A stretch of 44,007 nucleotides of DNA from positions 1 through 44,007 of the forward strand of contig NZ_CAFI01000401.1 in NCBI RefSeq assembly GCF_000239775.1, written 5' to 3'. Position 1 is the stretch's first letter. Each line of letters starts with the position of its first letter. The stretch comes from Bradyrhizobium sp. ORS 375. GTDB lineage: Bacteria; Pseudomonadota; Alphaproteobacteria; Rhizobiales; Xanthobacteraceae. A program made the position numbers and the translations under genes. The notes under the pieces are model-generated. The model was given only the letters and a program-made list of their open reading frames with translations, made no database searches and had not been told where the DNA came from. This document shows positions 34,336 to 42,785 of this stretch, in pieces.

Positions 34336-35142
34336 CTACTCCGCCGCCTCCGCCATCGCCGCGACCGGCTGCCGCTTCAACCATCCGTCCAGGAAATGCG
34401 CCAGCCAGATCCGCTCCGCCGCATCGTGCACGGCGCGGCCCTCGAAATGATGATGCCGCGGGCAGGCGCCGGGCGTGTCCAGGCGGGCATGGCCGCGGGT
34501 GGTCCAGCGGCACATCATCGCGTAGGTGACGTCGGGGTGGAACTGCAATCCGGTGGCGTTGCCATATTGATAGGCCTGCACCGGAAAGTCGCCGCCCTCG
34601 GCAAGCAGGTCGGCACCGGCGGGCAGGTCGAAACCCTCGCGGTGCCAGTGATAGACGTGATCAGGCCAATGCGGGCACAGCTTGCGTCCTGCGCGCGTCG
34701 GCCGGATCGGGTAGTAGCCGATCTCGGCGCGCCCTAGCGGATGCGGTCCCACCGTCGCGCCGAGCTGGATCGCCAGCATCTGCGCGCCCAGGCAGATGCC
34801 CAGGAACGGCCGCTGCTCGCGCAGCGGCACCTCGATCCAGTCGATCTCGCGGCGAACGAAATCGTCCGGATCGTTCGCGCTCATCGGGCCGCCGAAAATG
34901 ACGGCACCTGCATGCGCATCGAGCGTCTCCGGCAGAGCATCGCCGAAGCGCGGCCGGCGAATGTCGAGCGGGTAGCCGCGCGCGCGCAGCGCGTTGCCGA
35001 TCCGGCCGGGGCTCGAGGTTTCCTGATGCAGGATGATGAGGACGGGCCGATGCGGCGCAGCCGCCGCCGGCGTCGGGTGGAGATGGCGAACGTCCGCCTG
35101 GGCGGTCCCGTTCGGTTGCAGCGAAGGGTTTTGCCTGAGCAT
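34336..35142 (-). CDS. Class I glutamine amidotransferase-like protein
   Basis: The 268-residue protein has a GATase1 domain: nucleophile Cys in FLGICLGAQMLAIQLGA, an HWHREGFDLP block, and the catalytic His in GLQFHPDVTYAMMCRW. In most relatives the residue two after the His is Glu; here it is Asp. GGPMSANDPDD is also typical of the GuaA-like stand-alone group (YfeJ/GMP synthase-related proteins). No synthase partner is adjacent, so the ammonia acceptor is unknown; gamma-glutamyl hydrolysis is also possible. The ATG at 35142 or the GTG at 35145 may be the start. Confidence 0.87.
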   Translation of the reverse strand: MLRQNPSLQPNGTAQADVRHLHPTPAAAAPHRPVLIILHQETSSPGRIGNALRARGYPLDIRRPRFGDALPETLDAHAGAVIFGGPMSANDPDDFVRREIDWIEVPLREQRPFLGICLGAQMLAIQLGATVGPHPLGRAEIGYYPIRPTRAGRKLCPHWPDHVYHWHREGFDLPAGADLLAEGGDFPVQAYQYGNATGLQFHPDVTYAMMCRWTTRGHARLDTPGACPRHHHFEGRAVHDAAERIWLAHFLDGWLKRQPVAAMAEAAE

Positions 35143-35224
35143 CACCTGTCGATCATAGCTAAGCGAAGGTTAACGGCGCGTGAGCAAGTCGATAGGGCAT
35201 CAAGCAAGCGCCGGGCCAGCGCGA

Positions 35225-36004
35225 TCAACTCCGCTTCAGCTGCAGCCGTCCGACCGCGTCGAGGATGAAGCCGCGCGGGAACCAGCGCAGCAGGAACGGC
35301 ACGATCTTGATGCCAAGGCCCGGCAGCACGACGCGCTTGTCGGCCATCAGGCCGCGATAGCCGGCTTCGGCGACCGCCGTCGGCGACACGTTGAGGATCA
35401 CGGAATCGACACCTGGCTTGAAGCCGGCGCGGTCCTGGAATTCCGACGGCACCGGCCCCGGGCACAGCACCGTGACACGCACGCCATGCGGCGCCAGCTC
35501 CTTGCGCAGCGCCTCTGTGAACGAGATGACATAGGCCTTGGAGGCGTAATAGACCGCCATCCCGGGCCCGGGCAGGAAGCCGGCCACCGAGCCGAGGTTC
35601 AGGATGCCGCCCTTGTTGCGGATCAGCTGGTCGGAAAACCGCAGCGACATCTCGGTCAGCGCGCGCACATTCACCGCGATCATGTCGAGCTGCTCGGCGC
35701 GGTCGAGCTGCACCGCCTTGCCGAACAGGCCGAAGCCGGCATTGTTGACCAGATATTCCAGCTCGACGCCGGCCGCCGCCAGCGCGCCCTGAATGGTCGC
35801 GCCGGCATCGGGCGAGGTCAGATCACAGGGGATGACGAGCGGCGCCGGGCCGCCCTTGGCGGTGATCTCCGCGGCGAGCGCCGCCAAGCGGTCCTCGCGC
35901 CGCGCCGTGAGCGCCAAACGGTGTCCGTTCGCGGCGAATACCCGGGCCAGCTCGGTCCCGATCCCCGACGATGCACCCGTTACGAGCGTGACACGTTCAC
36001 CCAC
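35225..36004 (-). CDS. Short-chain dehydrogenase/reductase
   Basis: The 259-residue classical SDR has the cofactor motif TGASSGIG (residues 9-16), NNAG (87-90), catalytic S139 (NLGSVAG) and Y152-x3-K156 (YYASK). The ARRED segment after the second strand suggests NADP preference. The C-terminal WFPRGFILDAVGRL helix is hydrophobic and may contact the membrane. The substrate is unknown. The start is GTG at 36004 with AGGA just upstream. It is separate from the amidotransferase gene by about 80 nt. Confidence 0.9.
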   Translation of the reverse strand: MGERVTLVTGASSGIGTELARVFAANGHRLALTARREDRLAALAAEITAKGGPAPLVIPCDLTSPDAGATIQGALAAAGVELEYLVNNAGFGLFGKAVQLDRAEQLDMIAVNVRALTEMSLRFSDQLIRNKGGILNLGSVAGFLPGPGMAVYYASKAYVISFTEALRKELAPHGVRVTVLCPGPVPSEFQDRAGFKPGVDSVILNVSPTAVAEAGYRGLMADKRVVLPGLGIKIVPFLLRWFPRGFILDAVGRLQLKRS

Positions 36005-36223
36005 GATTCCTGCTCTTCGATCACATTTCGAACATCAGCCGATTGCGGCGGACGAGAGCATAGGCAGCGGGGAACATGCAAGCCGGCGGAAATGCGGCGC
36101 GGCGCCCATCTTACGGAATAACGACGGATTCACATAGGTTTACTCGACGATCGGTTCCCTGGAACAAAATTAAAGTTTGTTCATCCAAGTTCCCCAGCGT
36201 GGGAATTTTTGGGCGGATCTGGC

Positions 36224-36691
36224 TCAGGCTGGATTGTCCGGCCGCCGCGCCGCTACCCGGTGCTTCAGGTCGACCCGGTCGGGGGTCGAGATCCCGAGCA
36301 GCTCCGAGGCGCGCCACACCACATTGTCCTCGAACTCGGTCACCTTGCCGTCGGCATACACCAGCTCCCACATCATCTCGACGATGCGCAGTCGCCCGGC
36401 CTCGTCGACCTCGCGCATGATCACGCTGGTGAAGCGATAGAGATCGACCGCCTCGCCCTCGGCCAGCATCGCCTGCGCGATCAGCCGGTCGGCGCTGCCG
36501 TGATCGAGCCCGAAACGCAGCTCGATCAGGCCATGCAGCTTGCGGCGCTCGGCCTCGCTCGGCTCGCCGTCCAGCGAAATCACGTGGATCAGCAGTGCGG
36601 TCGCCGCCAGCTGATAGCCATTGTCGTCGAACGCCGGCGTCTCCTGCGGCGAAACGACGTCGGCGATGAATTGGCGCAATCCTTCGAGCAT
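36224..36691 (-). CDS. TerB-family tellurite-resistance-like protein
   Basis: The 155-residue helical protein has the TerB core: LAATALLIHVISLDGEPSEA, ADRLIAQAMLAEGEAVDLYR and IVEMMWELVYADGKVTEFED. The acidic DGEPSEAE and ADGKVTEFED sites are the repeated metal-binding-like loops of the family. Single-domain TerB proteins are common in rhizobia and their role is not established; the link to tellurite is only by name. It starts at an ATG. The P450 gene ends about 140 nt upstream on the same strand. The GAACAAA-N7-TTTGTTC inverted repeat (36162-36182) lies past its 3' end. Confidence 0.88.
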   Translation of the reverse strand: MLEGLRQFIADVVSPQETPAFDDNGYQLAATALLIHVISLDGEPSEAERRKLHGLIELRFGLDHGSADRLIAQAMLAEGEAVDLYRFTSVIMREVDEAGRLRIVEMMWELVYADGKVTEFEDNVVWRASELLGISTPDRVDLKHRVAARRPDNPA

Positions 36692-36832
36692 GGCGTCCTT
36701 CGCGCTGGTGTCCCGGGTCCTCAGCCGGCCCGCCCCCTCAATATGCGAACCAGTGTCGGATCCGGCAATCCGCCGGATCGCTTCGCGCGCATGACATTTC
36801 GGTAAACTCCGTCGACTCGCACGCGCGGCCGC

Positions 36833-38215
36833 TCAGCGTGGCGTGATCCGGAACAGCGGCGAGCGGTCGGGCTGGGTGGTGACAACGCCGACCGGCATCA
36901 CCGGCGCGCGGTCGACGAGCTCGATCCGGAACGCGCCGACCAGCCGCGCCAGCGCCAGCACCGCCTCGACCAGCGCGAAATGCGCCCCGATGCAGACGCG
37001 CGCGCCGGCGCCGAACGGCAGATAGGCGAAGCGCTCCGGCGGCGGCGCGCCGGGCAGGAAGCGCTCGGGCATGAACGCGTTGGGCGCACGCCACAGCCGC
37101 TCGTGCCGGTGCAGCAGCCAGGGCGAGATCAGCACCACGTCGCCGCGCTTCACCTGAAAGGCCGCGATCTGGTCCGGGCCGCTGGCGGCGCGTGCGATCA
37201 GGAACGCCGGCGGATACAGCCGTAGCGTCTCGTCGACGACGGCGCGGGTGAACGGCAGTTGATCCGGATTGCTGAGGTCGCTCGCAGCGCGCGCCTCCTG
37301 CGCCAGCTTCTCCTGATTGGCCGGGTCGAGCGCGATCAGATACAGCGCCCAGAACAGCGCCGTCGCGGTGGTCTCGTGGCCGGCGAGGATCATGGTCGCG
37401 ACCTCGTCGGCGAGCTGCGCATCGCTGAACGCCGCGCCAGTCTCGGGATCACGGGCCGCACCCATCAGGTCGAACAGGTCGCGCGGCGGCCCATCCTCCA
37501 GCTTGCCGGCGGCGCGGCGCTCGGCCATCAGCATTCCGACGAATGCCGTCCAGCGCTTGCGGAATCGCCGGCGCGCGAAATCGCGCGGCGTCGGCCAGGA
37601 CAGCGGCAGCACGATGTCGAGCAGATGCGGCGCCGCCAGCCGCGTTCCATACTCGAACACGAAGTCGCGCAAGGTGGCGCCGTGGCGGCCCATCTCGAAC
37701 GAGAACATCGTGCGCCCGGCGATGTCGAGCGTCATGCGCTGCATGATCTCGCGCAGGTCGAGCGGCTGGCCGCATTGCTGCTGCAGCCGGGCGATCGTCT
37801 CGTCGGTCACCGCGACCATGTGCGGAATCAGGCCTGAGACGGCGCGGGGCGTGAAGGCCGGCGCCAAGGTGCGGCGCTGGTGCTTCCACGCCTTGCCCTC
37901 GGCGATCAGCAGGCCCTCGCCCAGCACCGGCCGCAGCACGCGGATGGCGCCGACGGTGCGGGCGTAGTTCTCCCAATTGTCGACCAGCACGTGCTTGATC
38001 GTCTCGGGAGTGTTGAGGATGTAGCTCGAGCTGCCGAAGAAGCGGCCGCGGACGATCTCGTCCTCATAGGCGCGCTGGCTCCAGGTCGAGATCGCATTCT
38101 CGCCCATCAGCAGCACGCGGCGCAGGGCGCCCATGCTGTCCGGCGCGCGTGGCGGCATCGGGGGCACGAGCGGCGATCGCACTTGCGGCAGATAGTGAAC
38201 GTCGGCGGTGCTCAT
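36833..38215 (-). CDS. Cytochrome P450
   Basis: The 460-residue soluble P450 has the I-helix oxygen-activation motif AGHETTATALFW, the K-helix ETLRLYPP (E-x-x-R) and the haem loop FGAGARVCIGAHFAL with the axial Cys. The PERF-like segment MPERFLPG is present. No N-terminal membrane anchor is seen, as usual for bacterial P450s. Electrons would come from a ferredoxin or reductase elsewhere; none is adjacent. The substrate is unknown. I chose the ATG at 38215 (GAGG upstream); an in-frame extension to 38338 lacks family similarity. Confidence 0.94.
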   Translation of the reverse strand: MSTADVHYLPQVRSPLVPPMPPRAPDSMGALRRVLLMGENAISTWSQRAYEDEIVRGRFFGSSSYILNTPETIKHVLVDNWENYARTVGAIRVLRPVLGEGLLIAEGKAWKHQRRTLAPAFTPRAVSGLIPHMVAVTDETIARLQQQCGQPLDLREIMQRMTLDIAGRTMFSFEMGRHGATLRDFVFEYGTRLAAPHLLDIVLPLSWPTPRDFARRRFRKRWTAFVGMLMAERRAAGKLEDGPPRDLFDLMGAARDPETGAAFSDAQLADEVATMILAGHETTATALFWALYLIALDPANQEKLAQEARAASDLSNPDQLPFTRAVVDETLRLYPPAFLIARAASGPDQIAAFQVKRGDVVLISPWLLHRHERLWRAPNAFMPERFLPGAPPPERFAYLPFGAGARVCIGAHFALVEAVLALARLVGAFRIELVDRAPVMPVGVVTTQPDRSPLFRITPR

Positions 38216-38382
38216 GCGTGGCCTCGCGATCCCAGGAGGTGCAGCCGATGACCGAACGATGACCTCGATGCAGCGCTCGCAAATCCGCCGACGCAGGGTG
38301 AGACGAAGCGCCACGAACCATCGGATCGTGAACGACACCTCATGGCGAAGGTCGTTGCGCCCCCTGCCTTCTCACCCGGGAG

Positions 38383-38406
38383 GGAGAGCGCGATCGGGCG
38401 CTCTCC
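38383..38406 (-). terminator. Hairpin between esterase and P450 genes, possible terminator
   Basis: A perfect 9-bp stem GGAGAGCGC/GCGCTCTCC encloses a six-base loop and lies 32 bases past the esterase stop. There is no clear T-run in the minus direction, so its activity is uncertain. Confidence 0.4.
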
Positions 38407-38437
38407 TTGACTGTTGCGTATCATCGTACTCCAGCAA

Positions 38438-39808
38438 CTAATTAGTCAGCTCGATCAGCGCAATCCTACTTTCCGATGCGGGCCAAAGCCGGGCGGTGAT
38501 GCGTTCCTCGTTGAACAGTCCGGTGACGCTGCGTCCGATGTCGCCCGCCGGCAGCCGCAATGTCGTTGCTGCATCCGTCGGTACTCCCTTCTGTACGTCG
38601 GCAGGTTCCTTGCCGTCGAGCAGCACGATGTCGCGGGGCAGGCCGAAATAGCCGCGCGGCCTCGTCATGATGACGATGGCGCCGGCGCCGGCATCGGCCT
38701 GGCCCAGCGGCCGCGCGGCGCGCAGATGCACGACCTCGGACGAGCGCGGGAACGGCGAGCGGTAAAAATGCGTGATCGGTGCGCCCGGCTGCGTCAGCAC
38801 GATCTCGATAGAGGAGCTCGAATCGATCTGTGCAGGACCCCAGCGTCCGTCGGCGCCGGTCTGGCCGCGGTACACCGGCTCGCCCTGGCGCGCGCCGGTC
38901 TCGCCCGAGACGCGATAGACTTCGACACTGGCGCCGGCGACGGGCCGGTTGGTCGGCGCACCGCCGGGCGTTCCCGTCACGAGCCCGCTGATGCGCACCT
39001 CGCTTTCCGGCTGGATCGCGATGAACGCAGGCTCGCGGCCGGCGATGAACTTGTAGATCTCGCGGAACGCGCGCGGATGGAACGCGACCTCGCGATGATC
39101 GAGCGCGCCGATCACGAGGTTGGTCGCGCCTTTCAGCGCCGGCCCCTCGGCGGTGATCCCGGTGGGCACGCCGGGCTTGCCGACCAGGCGGCCATCGGCC
39201 TGCGCATATTTGTCCAGCCCGTCGCTGCGCAGCGTGAGGAACGCGGTGCCCGGAATGACCTCGCTGTCGCCGGCGTTCAGGCTGCGCAAGAACGGGCCGC
39301 GGCCGTTGAACTCGCTGCCCGGGCTGTCGTCCCAATCGAACACGCCGTGATTGGGCGTGCCGCACAGTACGGCATGGCTGACATCCGCGCCGCCTCCATT
39401 CTTCACGACGTTGCGGATGGCATTGCCGCCGCGCGAACTGCCGACCAGCGCGACGCGCGCGGCGCCCGTGCGCTCCTTCAGCGCCTTGATCGCATCAATG
39501 AGCTCGCGGCGCTGGTCGTCCGTCGACGAGCGGTTCGGCTGCGCCACGGCGTCGTCATTGCGGGCCAGCGGATCGGTGAAGTTCAGCGCGGCGAGGCGCG
39601 CGCGCGGCACGCCGTTGGATTCCATCCGCCACAGCGATGTCATCCACAGCGCCGCGTGATCGCCATTGCCGTGCACGAACAGCACCGGCGGCATGTCACC
39701 GGCCGGCGGCGTGGCCGCCGTTTGTGCTGATGCAGGTAAGCTCAGACCGCTCGTCAGCAGCGGCAGGGTTCCCATGCTCTGCAGAATGGTGCGGCGCGTC
39801 AGCTTCAT
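38438..39808 (-). CDS. Tat-exported alpha/beta hydrolase (esterase/lipase-like) with C-terminal beta domain
   Basis: The 456-residue protein has a twin-arginine signal (LTRRTILQSMGTLPLL, cleavage near ASAQ). The alpha/beta hydrolase part starts PPVLFVHGNGDHAALW and carries the nucleophile in VALVGSSRGGNAI. Candidate later triad residues lie in NLVIGALDHREVAFHPRAF. After about residue 275 comes a beta-rich region (VRISGLVTGTPGGAP, VYRVSGETGARQGEPVYRGQ) resembling a carboxypeptidase-regulatory-like or Fn3-like module. It probably acts in the periplasm or outside on esters or polyesters. The ATG at 39808 is supported by GGAGG 7 nt upstream. Confidence 0.85.
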   Translation of the reverse strand: MKLTRRTILQSMGTLPLLTSGLSLPASAQTAATPPAGDMPPVLFVHGNGDHAALWMTSLWRMESNGVPRARLAALNFTDPLARNDDAVAQPNRSSTDDQRRELIDAIKALKERTGAARVALVGSSRGGNAIRNVVKNGGGADVSHAVLCGTPNHGVFDWDDSPGSEFNGRGPFLRSLNAGDSEVIPGTAFLTLRSDGLDKYAQADGRLVGKPGVPTGITAEGPALKGATNLVIGALDHREVAFHPRAFREIYKFIAGREPAFIAIQPESEVRISGLVTGTPGGAPTNRPVAGASVEVYRVSGETGARQGEPVYRGQTGADGRWGPAQIDSSSSIEIVLTQPGAPITHFYRSPFPRSSEVVHLRAARPLGQADAGAGAIVIMTRPRGYFGLPRDIVLLDGKEPADVQKGVPTDAATTLRLPAGDIGRSVTGLFNEERITARLWPASESRIALIELTN

Positions 39809-39977
39809 CGGCGGTCCTCCGTCTCGTTCATTTTGTGTTCGTTGGCCACGGTCCATGATCGGGATCGAGCACTGGACAGCGGCAGACATTCGCAGGCATC
39901 ACATACGTCCGGCCGGAATCAAGCGATAGTTCAATGCGACGGCGTTGGACGCGAACTGGGGACGTGGACGGACCTGC

Positions 39978-41660
39978 ATGAATGCGCCGCAGAAACGAGA
40001 GCTGTTCGCCGCGGAGAGCATCGCCGCGCCGCTGAAGCACACGGTGTTCCGCCGCATCTGGCTGGCGAGCCTGCTGTCGAATCTGGGCCTGTTGATCCAG
40101 GCCGTCGGCGCCGCCTGGGCGATGACGCAGATGACCTCGTCGGCCGACAAGGTGGCGCTGGTGCAGACCGCGCTGATGCTGCCGGTAATGTTCATCTCGA
40201 TGCCGGCCGGCGCTGTCGCCGACATGTACGACCGGCGCATCGTCGCGCTGGTCTCGCTCGCCGTCGCGCTCGGCGGGGCCACGACCCTGACGGTGCTGGC
40301 CTGGTTCGGCCTCGTCACGCCCGAGCGCCTGCTGGCGCTGTGCTTCGTGATCGGCAGCGGCATGGCGCTGATGGGCCCGGCCTGGCAGTCCTCGGTCAGC
40401 GAGCAGGTGCCGCCGGAAACGCTGCCGGCCGCGGTCGCTCTCAACGGCATCAGCTACAACATCGCGCGCAGCTTCGGTCCCGCGATCGGCGGCGTCATCG
40501 TTGCCGCTGCGGGCGCCGTCGCCGCCTTCGCCGCCAACGCGCTGCTGTATCTGCCGCTGCTCGCAGCGCTGTTCCTGTGGCGGCGCGTGGTCGAGCCGAG
40601 CCGGCTGCCGCGCGAGCCGCTCAACCGCGCCATCGTCTCCGGCGTCCGCTACATCATCCATTCGCCTTCGATCCGCATCGTGCTGATCCGCACCCTGGTC
40701 ACCGGCATCATCGGCGGCTCGATCTCGGCGCTGATGCCGCTGGTGGCGCGCGATCTGCTGCATGGCGGCGCGCAGACCTACGGCATCATGCTCGGCGCGT
40801 TCGGCATGGGCGCCGTGGTCGGCGCGCTCAACATCGGCGAGATCCGCAAGCGGCTGTCGGGCGAGGCCGCGATTCGCACCTGCGCGCTGACCTTGGGAGC
40901 CGCGACGGCGGCGGTGGGGTTGAGTAGCGAACCTGTCCTGACCGCCGCGGCGCTGGTCATTGCCGGCGCCGTCTGGATGCTCGCGGTGGCGCTGTTCAAC
41001 ATCGGCGTGCAGCTGTCGGCGCCGCGCTGGGTCGCCGGCCGCGCGCTCGCCGCGTTCCAGGCGTCGATCTCGGGCGGCATTGCGATCGGCAGCTGGGGCT
41101 GGGGCCGGCTCACCGACGCCGCCGGCGTCGAGGTCGCGCTACTGGTCTCGGGCGCGCTGATGATGGTGTCGCCGCTGCTCGGCCTGTGGCTGCGGATGCC
41201 GCCCATCGGGGCCCGCAATGAGGATGGCGAGACGCTGGCCGATCCCGAGGTCCAGCTGACGCTGACGCCGCGCTCCGGCCCGCTGGTGGTCGAGATCGAG
41301 TACCGCGTCGCCGAGGACAACGCCCGCGTCTTCCATGATCTGATGCAGGACGTGCAGCTCAGCCGGCAGCGCAACGGCGCCTATGGCTGGTCGATCGCGC
41401 GCGACATCGCCGATCCCGAGCTGTGGACCGAGCGCTACCACTGTCCGACCTGGATCGACTATCTGCGCCAGCGCAACCGCTCGACCCGAGCCGAGCGCGA
41501 GCTGCACAAGCGCGCGATCGATTTCCATATCGGCGCCGATCCCGTGCGCATCCGCCGCATGCTGGAGCGCCCGTTCGGCTCGGTCCGCAGCCGCGACGAC
41601 ATCGACCGCACCGCAGAGCAGGCGCCGGCGGTGGCAAGCGCAGCACGCAGCGGGCCGTAG
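39978..41660 (+). CDS. MFS exporter (EntS/MFS_3-like) with C-terminal cytoplasmic ABM-like domain
   Basis: 560 residues. The first ~400 form a 12-helix MFS transporter (FRRIWLASLLSNLGLLIQAV, the DMYDRRIVAL loop, ALNGISYNIARSFGPAIGGV), closest in feel to the enterobactin/drug exporter group MFS_3. Residues about 410-560 are soluble: VEIEYRVAEDNARVFHDLM, RNGAYGWSIARDIADPELW and RSTRAERELHKRAIDFH. They look like a dimeric alpha/beta-barrel (antibiotic-biosynthesis-monooxygenase-like) domain, which could sense or bind the exported compound (inference). I chose the ATG at 39978; TTG 39945 is in frame. Confidence 0.87.
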   Translation: MNAPQKRELFAAESIAAPLKHTVFRRIWLASLLSNLGLLIQAVGAAWAMTQMTSSADKVALVQTALMLPVMFISMPAGAVADMYDRRIVALVSLAVALGGATTLTVLAWFGLVTPERLLALCFVIGSGMALMGPAWQSSVSEQVPPETLPAAVALNGISYNIARSFGPAIGGVIVAAAGAVAAFAANALLYLPLLAALFLWRRVVEPSRLPREPLNRAIVSGVRYIIHSPSIRIVLIRTLVTGIIGGSISALMPLVARDLLHGGAQTYGIMLGAFGMGAVVGALNIGEIRKRLSGEAAIRTCALTLGAATAAVGLSSEPVLTAAALVIAGAVWMLAVALFNIGVQLSAPRWVAGRALAAFQASISGGIAIGSWGWGRLTDAAGVEVALLVSGALMMVSPLLGLWLRMPPIGARNEDGETLADPEVQLTLTPRSGPLVVEIEYRVAEDNARVFHDLMQDVQLSRQRNGAYGWSIARDIADPELWTERYHCPTWIDYLRQRNRSTRAERELHKRAIDFHIGADPVRIRRMLERPFGSVRSRDDIDRTAEQAPAVASAARSGP

Positions 41661-41714
41661 CTGGTCGATCTTAGCTCGTCGACATCGAAGCTGAGGGACG
41701 ACTGCTCTCACCGC

Positions 41715-41768
41715 GTCATTCCGGGGCAATCGTCAAAGCGCAGCTTTGGCGATTGAACCCGGAATGAC
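41715..41768. repeat. Short intergenic palindromic repeat, GTCATTCCGGG type
   Basis: GTCATTCCGGG and CCCGGAATGAC bracket the inner hairpin CAATCG-T-CAAAG-CGCAG-CTTTG-G-CGATTG. It is a compact 54-base version of the element at 23879-23997 and lies between the converging MFS and Cys-rich genes. Confidence 0.8.
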
Positions 41769-41840
41769 GGCGGGGGTGGCACGGCGAGTCAGAGCTCTGG
41801 GCTGCGCAGGCGAATCCGCACGTGCGATTGAGATCACGGC

Positions 41841-42056
41841 CTACTGTCCGTGCTCGGTCAGCACCTTGTCGCAGGCCTTCGACAGCTTGGCGCGGTGCTC
41901 CTTGAGGCACGCCAGCACCGCTTGGTCGCCGTTGTTCATGACCGCACGGCAATACCGCGACACGTCGCGCGCGCAGGCATCCTGACCGGGCTGCTGTTGG
42001 GCCGAGGCCGCCGAGGCCATCAGGACCAGGGGGATGACGACAAAGAATTTGCTCAT
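41841..42056 (-). CDS. Small secreted four-Cys protein (Cys-rich/GLG1-repeat-like)
   Basis: The 71-residue protein has a signal peptide (MSKFFVVIPLVLMASAASAQ). The mature part has four cysteines in DACARDVSRYCRAVMNN, LACLKEH and LSKACDKVL, the spacing of the Cys-rich GLG1-type repeat. Two disulphides in the periplasm are likely. The function is unknown. The ATG at 42056 has GGGAGG 8 nt upstream. It is a paralogue by pattern of the next gene on the same strand. Confidence 0.8.
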   Translation of the reverse strand: MSKFFVVIPLVLMASAASAQQQPGQDACARDVSRYCRAVMNNGDQAVLACLKEHRAKLSKACDKVLTEHGQ

Positions 42057-42169
42057 GACCGACGCCTCCCGGCATTGAGGATTGGCGGCGCTTTTAGTGG
42101 TCACAACCGAGCCTCGCAAGCGCCTCGGTCGCAGCCGAGGCGCGTATTCTCGGGCTGGGAGCCGCAAAT

Positions 42170-42457
42170 TCAGTTCGCGTCGCCAGCCTCGGCGACCTTG
42201 CCGCCGCGCTTGAGGACCTCCTTGTCCAGCACCGTCCGGCAGCCGGAGGAGAGCGAGGAGCGGTTCTTGATCATGCAGGCGGTGATCGCCGGGATGTTCG
42301 GGATCTCGCTGCTGCACAGGCGGAAGGCGTCGCCGGTGCACATCTGCTGCGCCTCGGCGCTGAAGGCGAAGCTCGTGCGCGACGCGACGGTCGAGAGGGT
42401 GGCGGCGGCGACAACCGTCAGAGCGGCGGCGCGCAGGAGATTGAAGGTCTTCGTCAT
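42170..42457 (-). CDS. Small secreted four-Cys protein, paralogue of its neighbour
   Basis: The 95-residue protein has a signal peptide (LLRAAALTVVAAATLSTVAS, cleavage about residue 32). The mature part reads QMCTGDAFRLCSSEIPN, ITACMIKNRSSLSSGCRTVL: the same C-D-C...CL/CM-x-LS-x-C pattern as the 71-residue neighbour. A lysine-rich tail follows. The ATG at 42457 has GGGAG 6-7 nt upstream. The function is unknown; it is probably a periplasmic disulphide-stabilised protein. Confidence 0.78.
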   Translation of the reverse strand: MTKTFNLLRAAALTVVAAATLSTVASRTSFAFSAEAQQMCTGDAFRLCSSEIPNIPAITACMIKNRSSLSSGCRTVLDKEVLKRGGKVAEAGDAN

Positions 42458-42785
42458 GGCTGGCTCCCATTGGTCCGCATCAGCGCGGGCCCCGTGTTCA
42501 ATGTCCCCATCATGGCCGGCTTGCTCTCTAGCAACAGTGACGCGGGTCACGCCAGATCGGGCCCTTCAACCCCGGCCATCCTGGCTCGCGCAGCCCCGAG
42601 GCCGCGGCGACATGTCGCTCCGGCGAATGACCGATGTGGCGTCCGCATGGTCCTGGAAATGTTCGCCGATCCTGGCGGTGTTGGGACCGCGTTAACGTTT
42701 CGTTGGCACTAATGGAAGCTGATTGAAGGGCCGGATGCCGTCGTGTCCGTCCATCGCGTGTCTCGCGTTTTCGGGAAGAGTAACC
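42458..42785. other. Divergent intergenic region, no gene seen
   Basis: These 328 bases lie between the Cys-rich gene (minus) and the deacetylase (plus). They contain TTAACGTTTCGTTGG at about 42693, which is one half of a CtrA-like box with a mismatched second half. Short open frames here have no signatures. Confidence 0.5.

Noticed and set aside
36162-36182. GAACAAA-N7-TTTGTTC inverted repeat as an operator
   Set aside because: It lies past the 3' end of the TerB gene and far from the SDR start. No promoter could be placed with it, so I only mention it in the TerB entry.
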